DNA of 47,614 bases from Chara braunii (lineage: Eukaryota; Streptophyta; Charophyceae; Charales; Characeae), in assembly GCA_003427395.1 (NCBI GenBank), contig BFEA01000115.1, forward strand, positions 3,167,038 through 3,214,651. Reading direction: 5' to 3'. A program made the position numbers and the translations under genes. Positions 31,684 through 40,276 of this stretch are shown piece after piece (position 1 is the stretch's first letter; each line of letters starts with the position of its first letter). The notes under the pieces were generated by a model that did not search any database, was not told the origin of the DNA, and was given only the letters and a program-made list of their open reading frames with translations.

Positions 31684-31771
31684 CCACTGTTAGGCTGAGG
31701 CAAGTGGGCAAGTGGTGAGGCAAGTGGTGGAGTCGATCCGTACTAAGTCAGCAGTCCCAGTCCTAGGCAGC

Positions 31772-32369
31772 CCTTTCGGTACAAAAGTGCGAGTGGGCCA
31801 AGGCACAAGTTCTATACTTGGGCCACGTGTTAGACGGAGATGGCATTAAGCCTGAGGACAGTAAGATAGCGACAATTAGAGACTGGTCGACGCCCCACAC
31901 ATTGACAAAGTTGTGGTTATTTTTGGGCCTAGCTAATTACTACAGGAAGTTCGTAAGGAACTACTCGACCATCGTTGCTCCCCTTCGCAGATTGCTCAAG
32001 AAAGACGCAATCTGGCAGTGGAATAAAGATTGTGCATCCGCGCTAAAGAAGTTGAAGCGCGCGTTAATAGAATATCCTGTCCACAAAGTAGCAGATCCGT
32101 CCTTGCCATTTGTCGTCACCACGGACGCGAGTCAGTATGGTATAGGCGTCGTGTTACATCAGGACGACGACAATGGCTATAGACCCGTAGAGTTCATGTC
32201 AGCGAGGATGCCCTCAGAGAAGGTTGCTACCTCAACGTATGAGAGGGAACTCTACGCTCTCAGGCAGGCTTTAGAGCACTGGAAGCATTACCTGCTTGGG
32301 AGGCACTTCAAAGTGTACTCCGACCACGAGACTCTTAGATGGTTGAAGACAGGCCAAGATGACACCTAA
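31772..32369 (+). pseudogene. RT end and RNase H of element C
   Basis: It begins abruptly in the last part of RT (YLGHVLDGDGI-type, at 31818), after an LTR-pol junction at 31771. It continues FLGLANYYRKFV, VVTTDASQYGIGVVL (Asp), STYERELYALRQAL (Glu) and YSDHETLRWL (Asp). It ends in a frameshift around 32360, where the next frame takes over. The polymerase motifs (YxDD) are absent by deletion. Confidence 0.85.
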
Positions 32370-33057
32370 GTTGACTAGGTGGGCCGCTGAGATAGACCGA
32401 TATGACTTTGAGCTCAAGCCTGTGAAGGGCAAGTACAATGTAGTTGCGAAAGCTCTGAGTAGGAGGTTAGACTACTTTGGAGCCATAGTTCACTATCTGG
32501 ATATAGGGAGTGACTTGCAGGAGAAAGTTAGACAGGCGTATACGCAGGACCCTATCTATAGTGACCTCCTCAAGAAGGTTAAGGAGGCCCCAGAGACCGA
32601 GCCAGATTACCGCACTACAGAGGGGTTATTATTCGAGAAGACTAATATAGTAGACCGCCTATGCGTTCCCAACAGTGAGGAGATCCGCAGTCTGATCCTA
32701 GGGGAATGCCATGATACAGAGGGACACTTCGGTTGGCAAAAGACTTTAGCCAATCTGATGCACGCGTACACCTGGCCAGGAATGAAGAACGACTGCATAG
32801 AGTATGTCCGCAATTGTAAAGTATGTCAGAGGAACAAGACCACTACGCGTGCCCCTCTAGGTCTTCTCAGACCCTTGCCCATTCCAGACCAGCCTGGAGA
32901 TTCAGTCTCCATTGACTTCATGGATGCCGGTGTCAAGTGTAGGCACGGCAAGAGCCAAGTCATGGTTGTAGTTGATAGATTTAGCAAGTATGCTATTTTT
33001 GTTCCTTTGCCTGCAGAGGCACACACAGAGTTAGTAATAAAGAAGTTTTTGGGTTAG
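32359..33057 (+). pseudogene. RNase H end and integrase N-terminal half of element C
   Basis: RWAAEIDRYDFELKPVKGKYNVVAKALSRR shows lysine where the family has the last RNase H aspartate (VADALSR). The integrase zinc domain is complete: GECHDTEGHFGWQKTL and CKVCQRNK. The core begins SIDFMDAG (first Asp), then VVVDRFSKYAIFVPLP. It stops at 33055-33057 after a shift. Confidence 0.82.
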
Positions 33058-33073
33058 TGAGCATGGAGTCCCG

Positions 33074-33990
33074 TTGTCCATAGTCAGCGATAGAGATAGT
33101 CGCTTCACTGCCCAGAACTGGCAGGAACTCATTAGAGTCTATGGGTCAAAGTTGCTAATGTCGTCTGGCCGCCATCCAGAGACTAACGGACAGACCGAGC
33201 AGATGAACAAGATCCTGCAGCAAGTTCTGCGCATGTACATTAGACCTGATCAGATTAACTGGGACTAGATGTTACCCAAGGTAGCCAGTGCGTACAATAA
33301 CAACGTGCACTTGTCCACCTGTCGCACTCCCAACGAGTTGCACAAGTCCTTTAGACCGCGTAGACCGTTTGAGGGACTTAACCGGGATCAGATTCATAGG
33401 CTACCGCCCGGTACCAGGGAGTTTGCGATACAACACGAAAAAGAGATAGCCACTGTTGTTCAAAACCTCAGGTAGGCCCAGCACCGGATGATAGAACAGG
33501 CTAACAAGCACCGTCGCCCGTCACAGTTTCAAGTAGGCGATCTGGTCTGGGTCAAGTCTAAAGAGTTTGCTCCTGAGGAAAACATCTCGCAGAAGTTACT
33601 GCTCGCATATAGAGGACCGTGGCCAGTTCTAGAAGTTAAGGGCGGAGAGGATGGACCGTCCTACACTATAGAGATCCCAACACACCTCCACACCTACCCG
33701 GTATTTCATGCGTCAAAGTTGCTGCCGTGTGTCACGAGTCAACAGTTCCCATCTAGGCGATCCGGACATGGACGGGAGATACGACATTGAGGGCATTGTA
33801 GCTGAATATGTGTTCAGAACAGGAGGTAGAGGTCCTCCACAGAAACAGTATAAAGTCTGGTTTGCTTATCGGGAGCCGGAGGATGACCGGTGGTTTACTA
33901 GAGCAGAACTTCTAGAGACAGCTCCCGATATAGTTAGAGCCTATGAAAGAGATCAAAGAGGTACAGGTCCTGCCTTGGACTGAGTTATTC
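33074..33990 (+). pseudogene. Integrase core, GPY/F module and chromodomain-like tail of element C
   Basis: SIVSDRDSRF (second Asp) and HPETNGQTEQMN (Glu) are intact. Stops follow at 33266 (after INWD) and 33473 (after NLR, before AQHRM). The tail reads PSQFQVGDLVWVKSKEF, LAYRGPWPVLEVKGG and HTYPVFHASKLLP. After a shift near 33770 it reads DIEGIVAEYVF..QYKVWFAYREPEDDRWFTRAELLETAPDIVRAYE, ending at 33981. It is a close parallel to 19553-20101 of element A. Confidence 0.83.
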
Positions 33991-34021
33991 TCGGAGGACC
34001 TCGAATTTAGGCCGGCGGGAG

Positions 34022-34923
34022 TGAAACGGTATTCACCAGTTCGCAGTAGCTGAGGCAGATCCCAGGGCTTGATCCCTAGCCCCCAACTTACCTGTGTACG
34101 GTATCTGTGTCGACCCCTAGAGTTGAACCTGCGACCTGTGTATTTGTAACAGTCAGTAGGTTGTCGTAGGGTCCATAGGTAGCAGGGGTTCGATCTGTAG
34201 ACCTGTCGAGTAGGAGTCCCAATCAGGTCTAGAAGTCGTAGCTGTAGCCTTCTCGAAGAGTCAAGGTCGTAGCTGCTACAATACCGAAAGGCCACGTCTA
34301 CGGCCTTCCGGAAGGTCCGAGTAGTGGCCTTTCGGAGTTTTCCACTGTTAGGCTGAGGCAAGTGGGCAAGTGGTGAGGCAAGTGGTGGAGTCTACCCGTA
34401 CTGAGTCAGCAGTCCCAGTCCTGGGCAGTCGTGGTCCAGTCAAGCAAGTACCGCATGGGACTGTGTGCACTTCGCGCATGGGAAAGGGCCAGACCAACGA
34501 GCTGCAGAACCAAGAGGCAGCGCCCAGTCATTCATTCATTCCTGCATGAGGCATGGGGAAGCGCTGCCACAAGCGACTTGTGCAAGGAGGTCTGCAGAGA
34601 GCCCGAAGCCGAAGTGAGCGAGAGAGAAGGAATTAGCCATAGCGATAGGGTAGTAGCGGCTCTAGCCGCCATAGCTGTAGGTGGAGTGCAAAGTGAGTGT
34701 GTGTTGGTGTTCAGAGTATCACGTGTGGGGTATCCAGGGTGATCCTGTGTATGCGAACAGAAAGTTGTGTGGGCGCTAAGTCGCCATAGCCATCGGAGTG
34801 AACTTGAATCTGAACTGTGTTCTCGGTTACCATATCCCTGAGTTCTAAGTGGGCGCTTGTTGCCAGTTTGCTGCGCACCTGTTTGCATGCATGAGAGTGT
34901 GAATGAGAGGGAGTCTGATTGCA
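34022..34923 (+). repeat. 3' LTR of element C
   Basis: 902 bp, the same ends as the 5' copy. The TATAAAT present at 31195 is deleted here, compensated by a small insertion near its start ('ggtattcaccagttcg'). Confidence 0.92.
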
Positions 34924-34927
34924 CCAA

Positions 34928-36561
34928 GAAGGCAGCTACATACAGGAAGTCCACGAAAATTTCAAAAAAAAAGGGGGAGGGAATGGATTACCGCACCCAC
35001 AAAATATATAAATGAAAAGGGTGCTAGCGAGATTTTCCAAGTGGCACAGAGTCGAGCGCAGAACACTCCCCACACTACTCAAGGCATGGGTGACCCTGTG
35101 TCACTCTTCCTACTGTTAAAGGTCAGCCATTCTTAAAACTAAACAACCCTATAACTCTAATCACGATTATGGCTGGGGATTACTTTACCCTTTGCGCCTG
35201 GGAACCGCTCCCACCGCCACTAGTACTCCCACTAATGGCGCCGCCACCCATAGGGCTTCGGGGCTTTACAGACCCATCAGAGAACTCATCTCTTCATCAT
35301 ATTAATTTCCCAGATACTGCCGTAGATATGTAAGTGGTAAAATTAAACGCAGGATTTCCCAGGATGTCCATAGGTCGAGCGTAAAACACTCCCCGCACCA
35401 CTCAAGGCTTGGGTGACCCTCCAACACTGTTTCCTACGCTTGACGAGCAACCACTTTTGGGAAATAAACTTCAATGTGTCCCGATAGGCAGAATACACTG
35501 AGAAAGTCACCAACAACAGAAGCGATCCCAAAAACGTGAAATACCCAAACAAACTTCAAAAAATCTAAAAAATGTCAAACAATAGAAACGATTACTACAC
35601 TCAACCGAAAACCCTAAGGTATCTTAATCGCCCAACATCGCCATCAACACCAACAACAAAACAGTTCCAAGAATCCACTACGTAGACAACTCTAATGGAA
35701 CAAGCTCAATGGCTAAAAGGTGAGAAGGAAGAATAAGCATTAGGGTGACCCACACATCAATGCTGACCAAAACACTGTACAGAGCCTTTGTTGCCTAGAT
35801 GGGTTTCCCACCACGCACCCAATGGATACAACTCTAGTTTGCTCTTCACCGGGTCTCTCGTATCATCCCAACCCCGTGAGCTTCACCCTAAACCACCGCA
35901 AACCAAATTAAATGAAAACTCAGAACATGAAGTAAGTGAGCGTCATATTGCCTTGCGCCGAAGGTAAGTTAAACGAGACTTGCTGCAGCCACAAACCAAA
36001 TAAAGTGAAAACTCGGAACATGAAGTAAATGAACATCATACTGCCTTGCGACAAAGGAAAGTCAAACGAGACTTGCTGCAGCCCTTGAATATGTCGGAGC
36101 GCCAGCCGCACGCTCTCCCACTGCGTCCAGGTACGCTGCTCCGCCTTCCATGCTTTCTTATTGATCAAGGCAGTGAGGATGACGTGTCATGAAGTACAGC
36201 GCGCGGCCTTTAGATGGTGAGAAAGCAGCCCCCCCTTTCCAACAGAAGGCGGCTCCTCTGGTGTCAAGGTCTTGTGAGGTGTGTAGGTTGGTATGGAGGT
36301 CCGATAAGGAGCTGCCAGGATGCCATGGCGTAAGAGTGTGAAGCACTCCCTACCCACTCAAGGGCTAGGCTACGCCAGGGCACTGTCGCCATAGCTCTCA
36401 CACAGCTATGGTGCCTGGCAGGGTAGACGCCTCGTCGAAGGAATCAACATCCACATGCTCAGACGCTGCGTCCTACACAGCCGCAACCGACAACCGGGCG
36501 CCGCCACCGCCGCTGTTGCCGACTCACCGTTAATGCATGTTTCGTGCGGCCCCCTAGCCTC
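34928..36561 (-). other. 5' part of the retroposed insertion
   Basis: It continues the poly(A)-tailed insertion beyond element C. It contains two direct copies of a sequence of about 47 bp ('cgagcg.a.aacactcccc.cac.actcaaggc.tgggtgaccct', 35050-35098 and 35373-35420), a weaker third one (36326-36368), and a tandem duplication of about 91 bp (35900-35990 and 35993-36082). Short minus-strand frames (36346-36158, 36168-35920) overlap the duplication, but I recognise no domain. Confidence 0.55.
35900..36082. repeat. Tandem duplication of about 91 bp
   Basis: Two units sharing 'aaaccaaat..a.tgaaaactc', 'gaacatgaagtaa.tga' and 'aaacgagacttgctgcagcc', with about 15 differences. Confidence 0.85.
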
Positions 36562-36785
36562 GAGCACGTTTTAACACCACCATCTTTGATAATTTTTCTT
36601 TTTTTTTTTGGCTTGGCAAAATTCTATCGGTTTGCGTGTAGCTCATGTCCTATTTTTAGACCCCTGAATAAGTTTTGGCGGCGGCCGAGCCCCTTCAGGT
36701 TCGGCCCCCGAACGGGACCCAGAATGCCCGAATGTTCGGGGGTCAGCCCTAGGACCCCCGAACGTTCGGCCTGGTAACCATGTAT
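36562..36785 (-). repeat. Dispersed R element, copy 5, second part
   Basis: It resumes GAGCACGTTTTAACACC after the retroposed insertion and continues 'atctttgataatttttc', 'ggcttggcaaaat', a GC-rich palindromic end (CCGAATGTTCGGGGGTC and CCCGAACGTTCGG) and GGTAACCATG. Together with 29708-30229 it forms a complete copy. Confidence 0.8.
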
Positions 36786-36896
36786 ATATATAGTCAAACA
36801 GAGCTGCCCGGTAAACCGTAAGCAAAGAGGGAGAAGAGGACAGCAAATGAGGGGTTGTGGCGAACTGTTTCGTCGGAGTTTCATCGACTCATCAGG
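36786..36896 (-). repeat. Hammerhead unit, minus strand (partial)
   Basis: The border 'tatatatagtcaaacagagctg' and the 75-bp segment are present, and the match to array units stops at the hammerhead core (36896). Confidence 0.8.
36861..36896 (-). ncRNA. Hammerhead ribozyme (type III), 5'-truncated
   Basis: Core CTGATGA (36889-36895), stem II GTCGA/TCCGAC-type pairs with loop TGAAACT, core GAAA (36868-36871) and the stem III strand ACAGTTCG are visible on the minus strand. Stem I, the cleavage site and the 5' strand of stem III are missing beyond 36896. Confidence 0.75.
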
Positions 36897-37800
36897 ATAT
36901 GTATTGTCACAGAACCATTGACGAAGAGCGCAAGCACGTGAAGTGGCAGAAACAAGATGAGCGAAGAAAAGAAAAATGAAAGGACAGACAGGCATAGAGA
37001 CAAACAAACTAGAATGACACGAAACAGTGTCCTCTTCTTCTTTGTTTTACTGTATTCTTATTTCTTTCAGTGTTTTACGAAAATGTCTTTACACAAGTAT
37101 TTAGTGAACAAAGGACAAAAAAAAAAAAAAAAAGACACATTGAAATCATTCAATTTTTCAGTCTTCTTAACTCCTCCACCGTGCCTCTAACGTACGAGGC
37201 CCGCCACGTTGATGAAGTTGAGCGGGAGCTGCCCCCATCCCCGTATGCCATAACAGACCACTTGCACGCTATGGGAAAGAGGCAGAGTGAAGGAAGAGGT
37301 GTCAAACACAAGGGAGAGAGGAGCAAAAAAGGAAAATCAATAGGCAGAGGGAGAAAAAATAAAAATAAAATAAGGGTGACACAAACATCTTCTTTCACAG
37401 TTTTGTAGTTTGGTGAAGAGTCTACTACATTCATTTTTCAACGCACCTGCACTTCCTCCTTCATTTTTTATTCTCATTTTCACACTTCGAACTTTTCTTA
37501 GAGGTTGTTAGGGTGCAGGGTACAAACAAAGTAAAATGACACAAACTTATGTTCTTCTTTTACTGCATTCTTCACTGTTTTGCAGTTTTAGTGAAGGGTT
37601 TCCCACCTTTGCACATTCTTGTACACTCTTTTCAGCACACCTGCACATTTTTGCCAGGGTGCAAGGTACGTCGAAGTAAGACCCTCACGACAGATAGGGC
37701 AACTATCATAAGGATGCGGGCGACGGTAGCAGCCCTCACGCTGATCTATAGGATGAAAACCATTCAGGTAAGCAACTTCGTCACAGCAGGAGCTTGGACG
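36897..37800. other. Unassigned sequence
   Basis: A/T-rich with runs of A (for example 37118-37133). There is internal similarity between 37010-37080 and 37530-37590 ('tgacac.aa', 'ttcttct', 'ttactgtattctt'), so it may hold a diverged duplication. No gene recognised. Confidence 0.4.
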
Positions 37801-37824
37801 ACTAGCATATATATATATATATAT

Positions 37825-38705
37825 ATGGTGGTTGGCGTTCGGGACGGGCCGAATGCCCGAAGCCGAACGCCGGAACGTACGGGACCCCTTGGGAATGTGT
37901 TCGATCGTTCCGAGCAAACGTGGACCAAAAAAAAAAAAAAAAAAAAAAAAAAACCCTCAAAAAAATCTCCAAAAAACATATTTTATGCAAAAAAATAAAC
38001 TAAATCACCTTTTTTCTTTTTCTCTTTTTTCAGGAAAAAGCAGGGAATCCTTTATTCAAAGCAGTAACCACTTTGAGGCCAAGAATCCTCAACAAACAAC
38101 CCAGGAACTAACTAAACAACCATTGCCTAAGCATTACATCCAAATTCCCTACCAAATTTGAAATAAAAATATAAAAGGAAAATAAATACTACTAAGAAAA
38201 ATAAAAAGAGAAATTAGAGAATTAAAATTAGTGAGTGCGCAAGCCAGTTTTCGACGCAGCCATCTTCAGTGAATTTTCATTCTTTTTGGCATAGCCAAGT
38301 GCCCTGCAACTTTACATATGTGTACTGCACATAATGCAAAACTAATGCAAAAAATTTCAAAAAATAATAGAATATTTGAGGCATCAAAAAAAAATCACAA
38401 CAAAAGTGAAATGTGAAAAAAAAAAAAACACTAAGTAGCCGAGCGTGTTTTAACACCGTAATCTTTGACGATTCTTCACTTTTGTTTGGCTTGGCAAAAT
38501 GCCTTGAAAATTTCTATGGGTGTAGCGCATATCCTAAAGAACTTGCAAAAAACAAATCAAAAAAAAAAAAGTCATTTTTAGGCCTCGAAATAATTTCTGG
38601 CGGGGGCCGAACCCCTTCAGGTTCGGCGCCCGAACGGGACCCCGAATGCCTGAACGTTCGGGGGTCAACCCGGGGGCCCCCAAACGTTCAGCTTGGTAAC
38701 CATGT
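37825..38705 (-). repeat. Dispersed R element, copy 6 (most complete, about 880 bp)
   Basis: On the plus strand it reads GGTTGGCGTTCGGGACGGG..; poly(A) (37926-37952); AT-rich body; two versions of the 'catctt..g.gaattttcattctttttggc' segment (38260-38290 and 38455-38490); then a GC-rich palindromic end (CCGAACGGGACC, GAACGTTCGGGGG) and TTGGTAACC. The two ends are imperfect inverted repeats (GGT..GGCGTTCGGG on one side; GGTTACC..CGAACGTT on the other). It sits between (TA)n runs. A 100-bp retroposon (38010-38109) interrupts it. Confidence 0.75.
38010..38109 (-). mobile_element. Short poly(A)-tailed retroposon in R copy 6
   Basis: 100 bp on the minus strand ending CTTTGAATAAAGGATTCCC..CCTG and then an A-rich tail. 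Flanks AACTAAATCACC (37998-38009) and AACTAAACAACC (38110-38121) form a 12-bp target duplication with two differences. The comparable place in R copy 5 (about 29876) has a single uninterrupted version. It is probably a severely 5'-truncated copy of a polyadenylated transcript. Confidence 0.75.
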
Positions 38706-38775
38706 ATATATATATGTATACCCCCTGTAAACCGTAGGCAGAGAGGGAGAAGAGGATAACAAACGAGGGGCTGTG

Positions 38776-38834
38776 ACAAATGTTTCGTCGGAGTTTCACC
38801 GACTCATCGGGAGGCTGAACCCTCAACAGTTTGC
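38776..38834 (-). ncRNA. Hammerhead ribozyme (type III), mutated core
   Basis: Stem I GAGG..CCTC with loop GTTCAG, stem II GTCGG/CCGAC and GAAA are intact. The core reads CCGATGA instead of CTGATGA, and one base is missing from the stem III strand (ACATTTGT). Reduced or no cleavage is expected. Confidence 0.8.
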
Positions 38835-39126
38835 AGAATCCCCTAACAGATTACACTGTAAGTGATAATCCACCTTAGCCCCGACTGTGGTTAAGCATCA
38901 ACCACTACCCAACAACCGATACCCTGAGGTGGGCACCAACCACTACCCTCAAGGTATCACTCACCCACAACAGATGGAAAACTCTACAGACTGTTGGTTC
39001 ACACCCCATCACAAGCCAGCAAAATATATATCTACATGTATATATATAGATATATATCATCAAACAGAGCTGCCCGGTAAACCGTATGCAAATAGGGAGA
39101 AGAGGATTAACAAACGAGGGGTTGTG

Positions 39127-39186
39127 ACAAACTGTTTCGTCGACGTTTCACCGACTCATCAGGACGCTGAACCCTCGACAGTCTGC
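39127..39186 (-). ncRNA. Hammerhead ribozyme (type III), complete core
   Basis: On the minus strand: stem III GCAGACTGT (39178-39186) pairs with ACAGTTTGT (39127-39135); cleavage triplet GTC with C at 39177; stem I GAGG..CGTC (one G-G mismatch) around loop GTTCAG; core CTGATGA (39156-39162); stem II GTCGG/TCGAC with loop TGAAACG; core GAAA (39135-39138). All invariant positions are present and the site of cleavage would lie between 39177 and 39176. It is the best candidate for activity in the window, and it sits at the left end of the first complete array unit. Confidence 0.88.
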
Positions 39187-39633
39187 AGAATCCCCTAACT
39201 GATTACACTGTAAGTGATAATCCACCTTGACCTCGACTGTGGCTAAGCATCAACGACTGCCTGACAACTAATACCCTGAGGTGGGCACCAACCACTGCCC
39301 GCAAGGTATCGGTGACGAAAATCCGAGCAGACTATCACTCTTCCACACCAGACGGAAAACTCTATAGACTGCCAGTTCACACCCCATCACAAGCGAGCAA
39401 AACACCCACGAAACAAAGAAAGGTCTGCCACACCCAACAAATACACTCCAAACACGTCGCTGGCACTAGAGGCACAACATGGCCTCGTAGTGACGGCCCC
39501 GACCACTACCGCTCGACCTGACAGGAGAAAACCGTAGAGGGGTGCTAGCGAAGTCATGGTATATATTGTTAAACAAAGCTGCCCGGTAACCATAGGCAAA
39601 GAGAGAGTTGAGGACAGTAAACAAGGGGCTGAG

Positions 39634-39693
39634 ACAAACTGTTTCATAGGAGCTTCACCGACTCGTTAGGAGGCTGAACCCTCACCAGTCTGC
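39634..39693 (-). ncRNA. Hammerhead ribozyme (type III), inactive relic
   Basis: Stem I GAGG..CCTC, loop GTTCAG and GAAA remain, but the core reads CTAACGA (two essential positions changed). The pair that precedes the cleavage base is A-G, and stem II is weakened (GTCGG/CCTAT). Confidence 0.78.
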
Positions 39694-40138
39694 AAAATCC
39701 CCTAATTGATGACACTGTAAGTGATCCACCTTAACCCCGACCGTGGTTAAGCATCATCGACTGCCCAACAATTGATACCATGAGGTGGGCACCAACAACT
39801 GCCCGCAAGGTACCCGTGACGAAAATCAAAGCAGACTTTCAATCACCCACATCAAACGGAAAACTCTACAGACTGTCGCTTCACACCCCATCAAAAGCAA
39901 GCAAAATACCCACGAAGCAAAGAAAGGTCTGTCACAGCCAAAAAGTACACTGCAGACACGCCGCTAGCACTAGAGGCACAACATGGCCGTGTAGTGACGG
40001 CCCCGATCACTGCCGCTCGACCAGACCGGAGAAAACCGTAGCAGGGTGCTAGCGAAGTCATGGTATATATCGTCAAACAAAGCTGCCCGATAAACTGTAG
40101 GCAGAGAGGGAGAAGAGGACAACAAACGAGGGGCAGTG

Positions 40139-40208
40139 ACAAATTGTTTTGTCGGAGTTTCACCGACTCATCCCGACTCATTGGGAGGCTAAACCCTCAA
40201 CAGTCTGC
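40139..40208 (-). ncRNA. Hammerhead ribozyme (type III), inactive relic
   Basis: Stem III and stem I strands are present, but the core reads CCAATGA, followed by a 12-nt duplication (GTCGGGATGAGTCGG) that places a second ATGAGTCGG in tandem, and GAAA has become AAAA. It is not expected to cleave. Confidence 0.78.
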
Positions 40209-40276
40209 TGAATCCCCTAACAGATTACACTGTAAGTGATAATCCACCTTAACCCCTGTTGTGGTTAAGCATCAAT

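Larger units (their letters stand above)
30710..34923 (+). mobile_element. Ty3/gypsy element C (internally deleted)
   Basis: Two LTRs of 902 bp each (30710-31611, 34022-34923) begin TGAAA and end ATTGCA. CCAA flanks both sides (30706-30709, 34924-34927). The interior is only 2.4 kb: a rearranged LTR piece (31620-31771), then RT end, RNase H, integrase and chromodomain-like tail. Gag, protease and most of RT are missing. Pol resembles element A. It is nested within a poly(A)-tailed retroposon. Confidence 0.9.
30230..36561 (-). mobile_element. Poly(A)-tailed retroposed insertion of unknown identity (about 2.1 kb plus nested element C)
   Basis: On the minus strand the insertion ends ATTGGAATAAAAAGTGC..TTTCTCC followed by a long A-tract (T on the plus strand, 30230-30251), so it has a polyadenylation signal and tail. 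GAGCACGTTTT flanks both sides (30219-30229 and 36562-36572), as expected of target-primed LINE-type insertion, and removal restores an R element. Without element C its length is about 2114 bp. Its minus-strand 5' end is GC-rich (CGAGGCTAGGGGGCCGCACG). I recognise no protein in it, so it may be a processed transcript or a full-length non-coding retroposon. Confidence 0.75.
38710..40276 (-). repeat. Tandem array of hammerhead-bearing units
   Basis: Four consecutive units on the minus strand: one shortened (about 38710-39050), two complete (about 39056-39566 and 39567-40069), and one partial (about 40070-40276). Each has, in plus-strand order, a TATAT.GT(C/T)AAACA.AGCTGCCCG border, 'gagg.gagaagaggacaacaaacgagggg', the hammerhead, 'gattacactgtaagtgat', 'gtggttaagcatca', 'ggtgggcaccaac', 'catc..acggaaaactcta' and 'gtgctagcgaagtcatgg'. 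The period is about 505-511 bp. No protein coding capacity. Confidence 0.88.

Noticed and set aside
35340-35425. 5S rRNA-like similarity on the minus strand
   Set aside because: Only about 20 bases resemble the 5S 3' part; the internal promoter and 5' half are not found, so I do not annotate a 5S gene.
38710-40276. The array considered as a CRISPR or satellite only
   Set aside because: Repeat units are about 510 bp with no spacers of constant size, so not CRISPR; a plain satellite label would miss the hammerhead in every unit.
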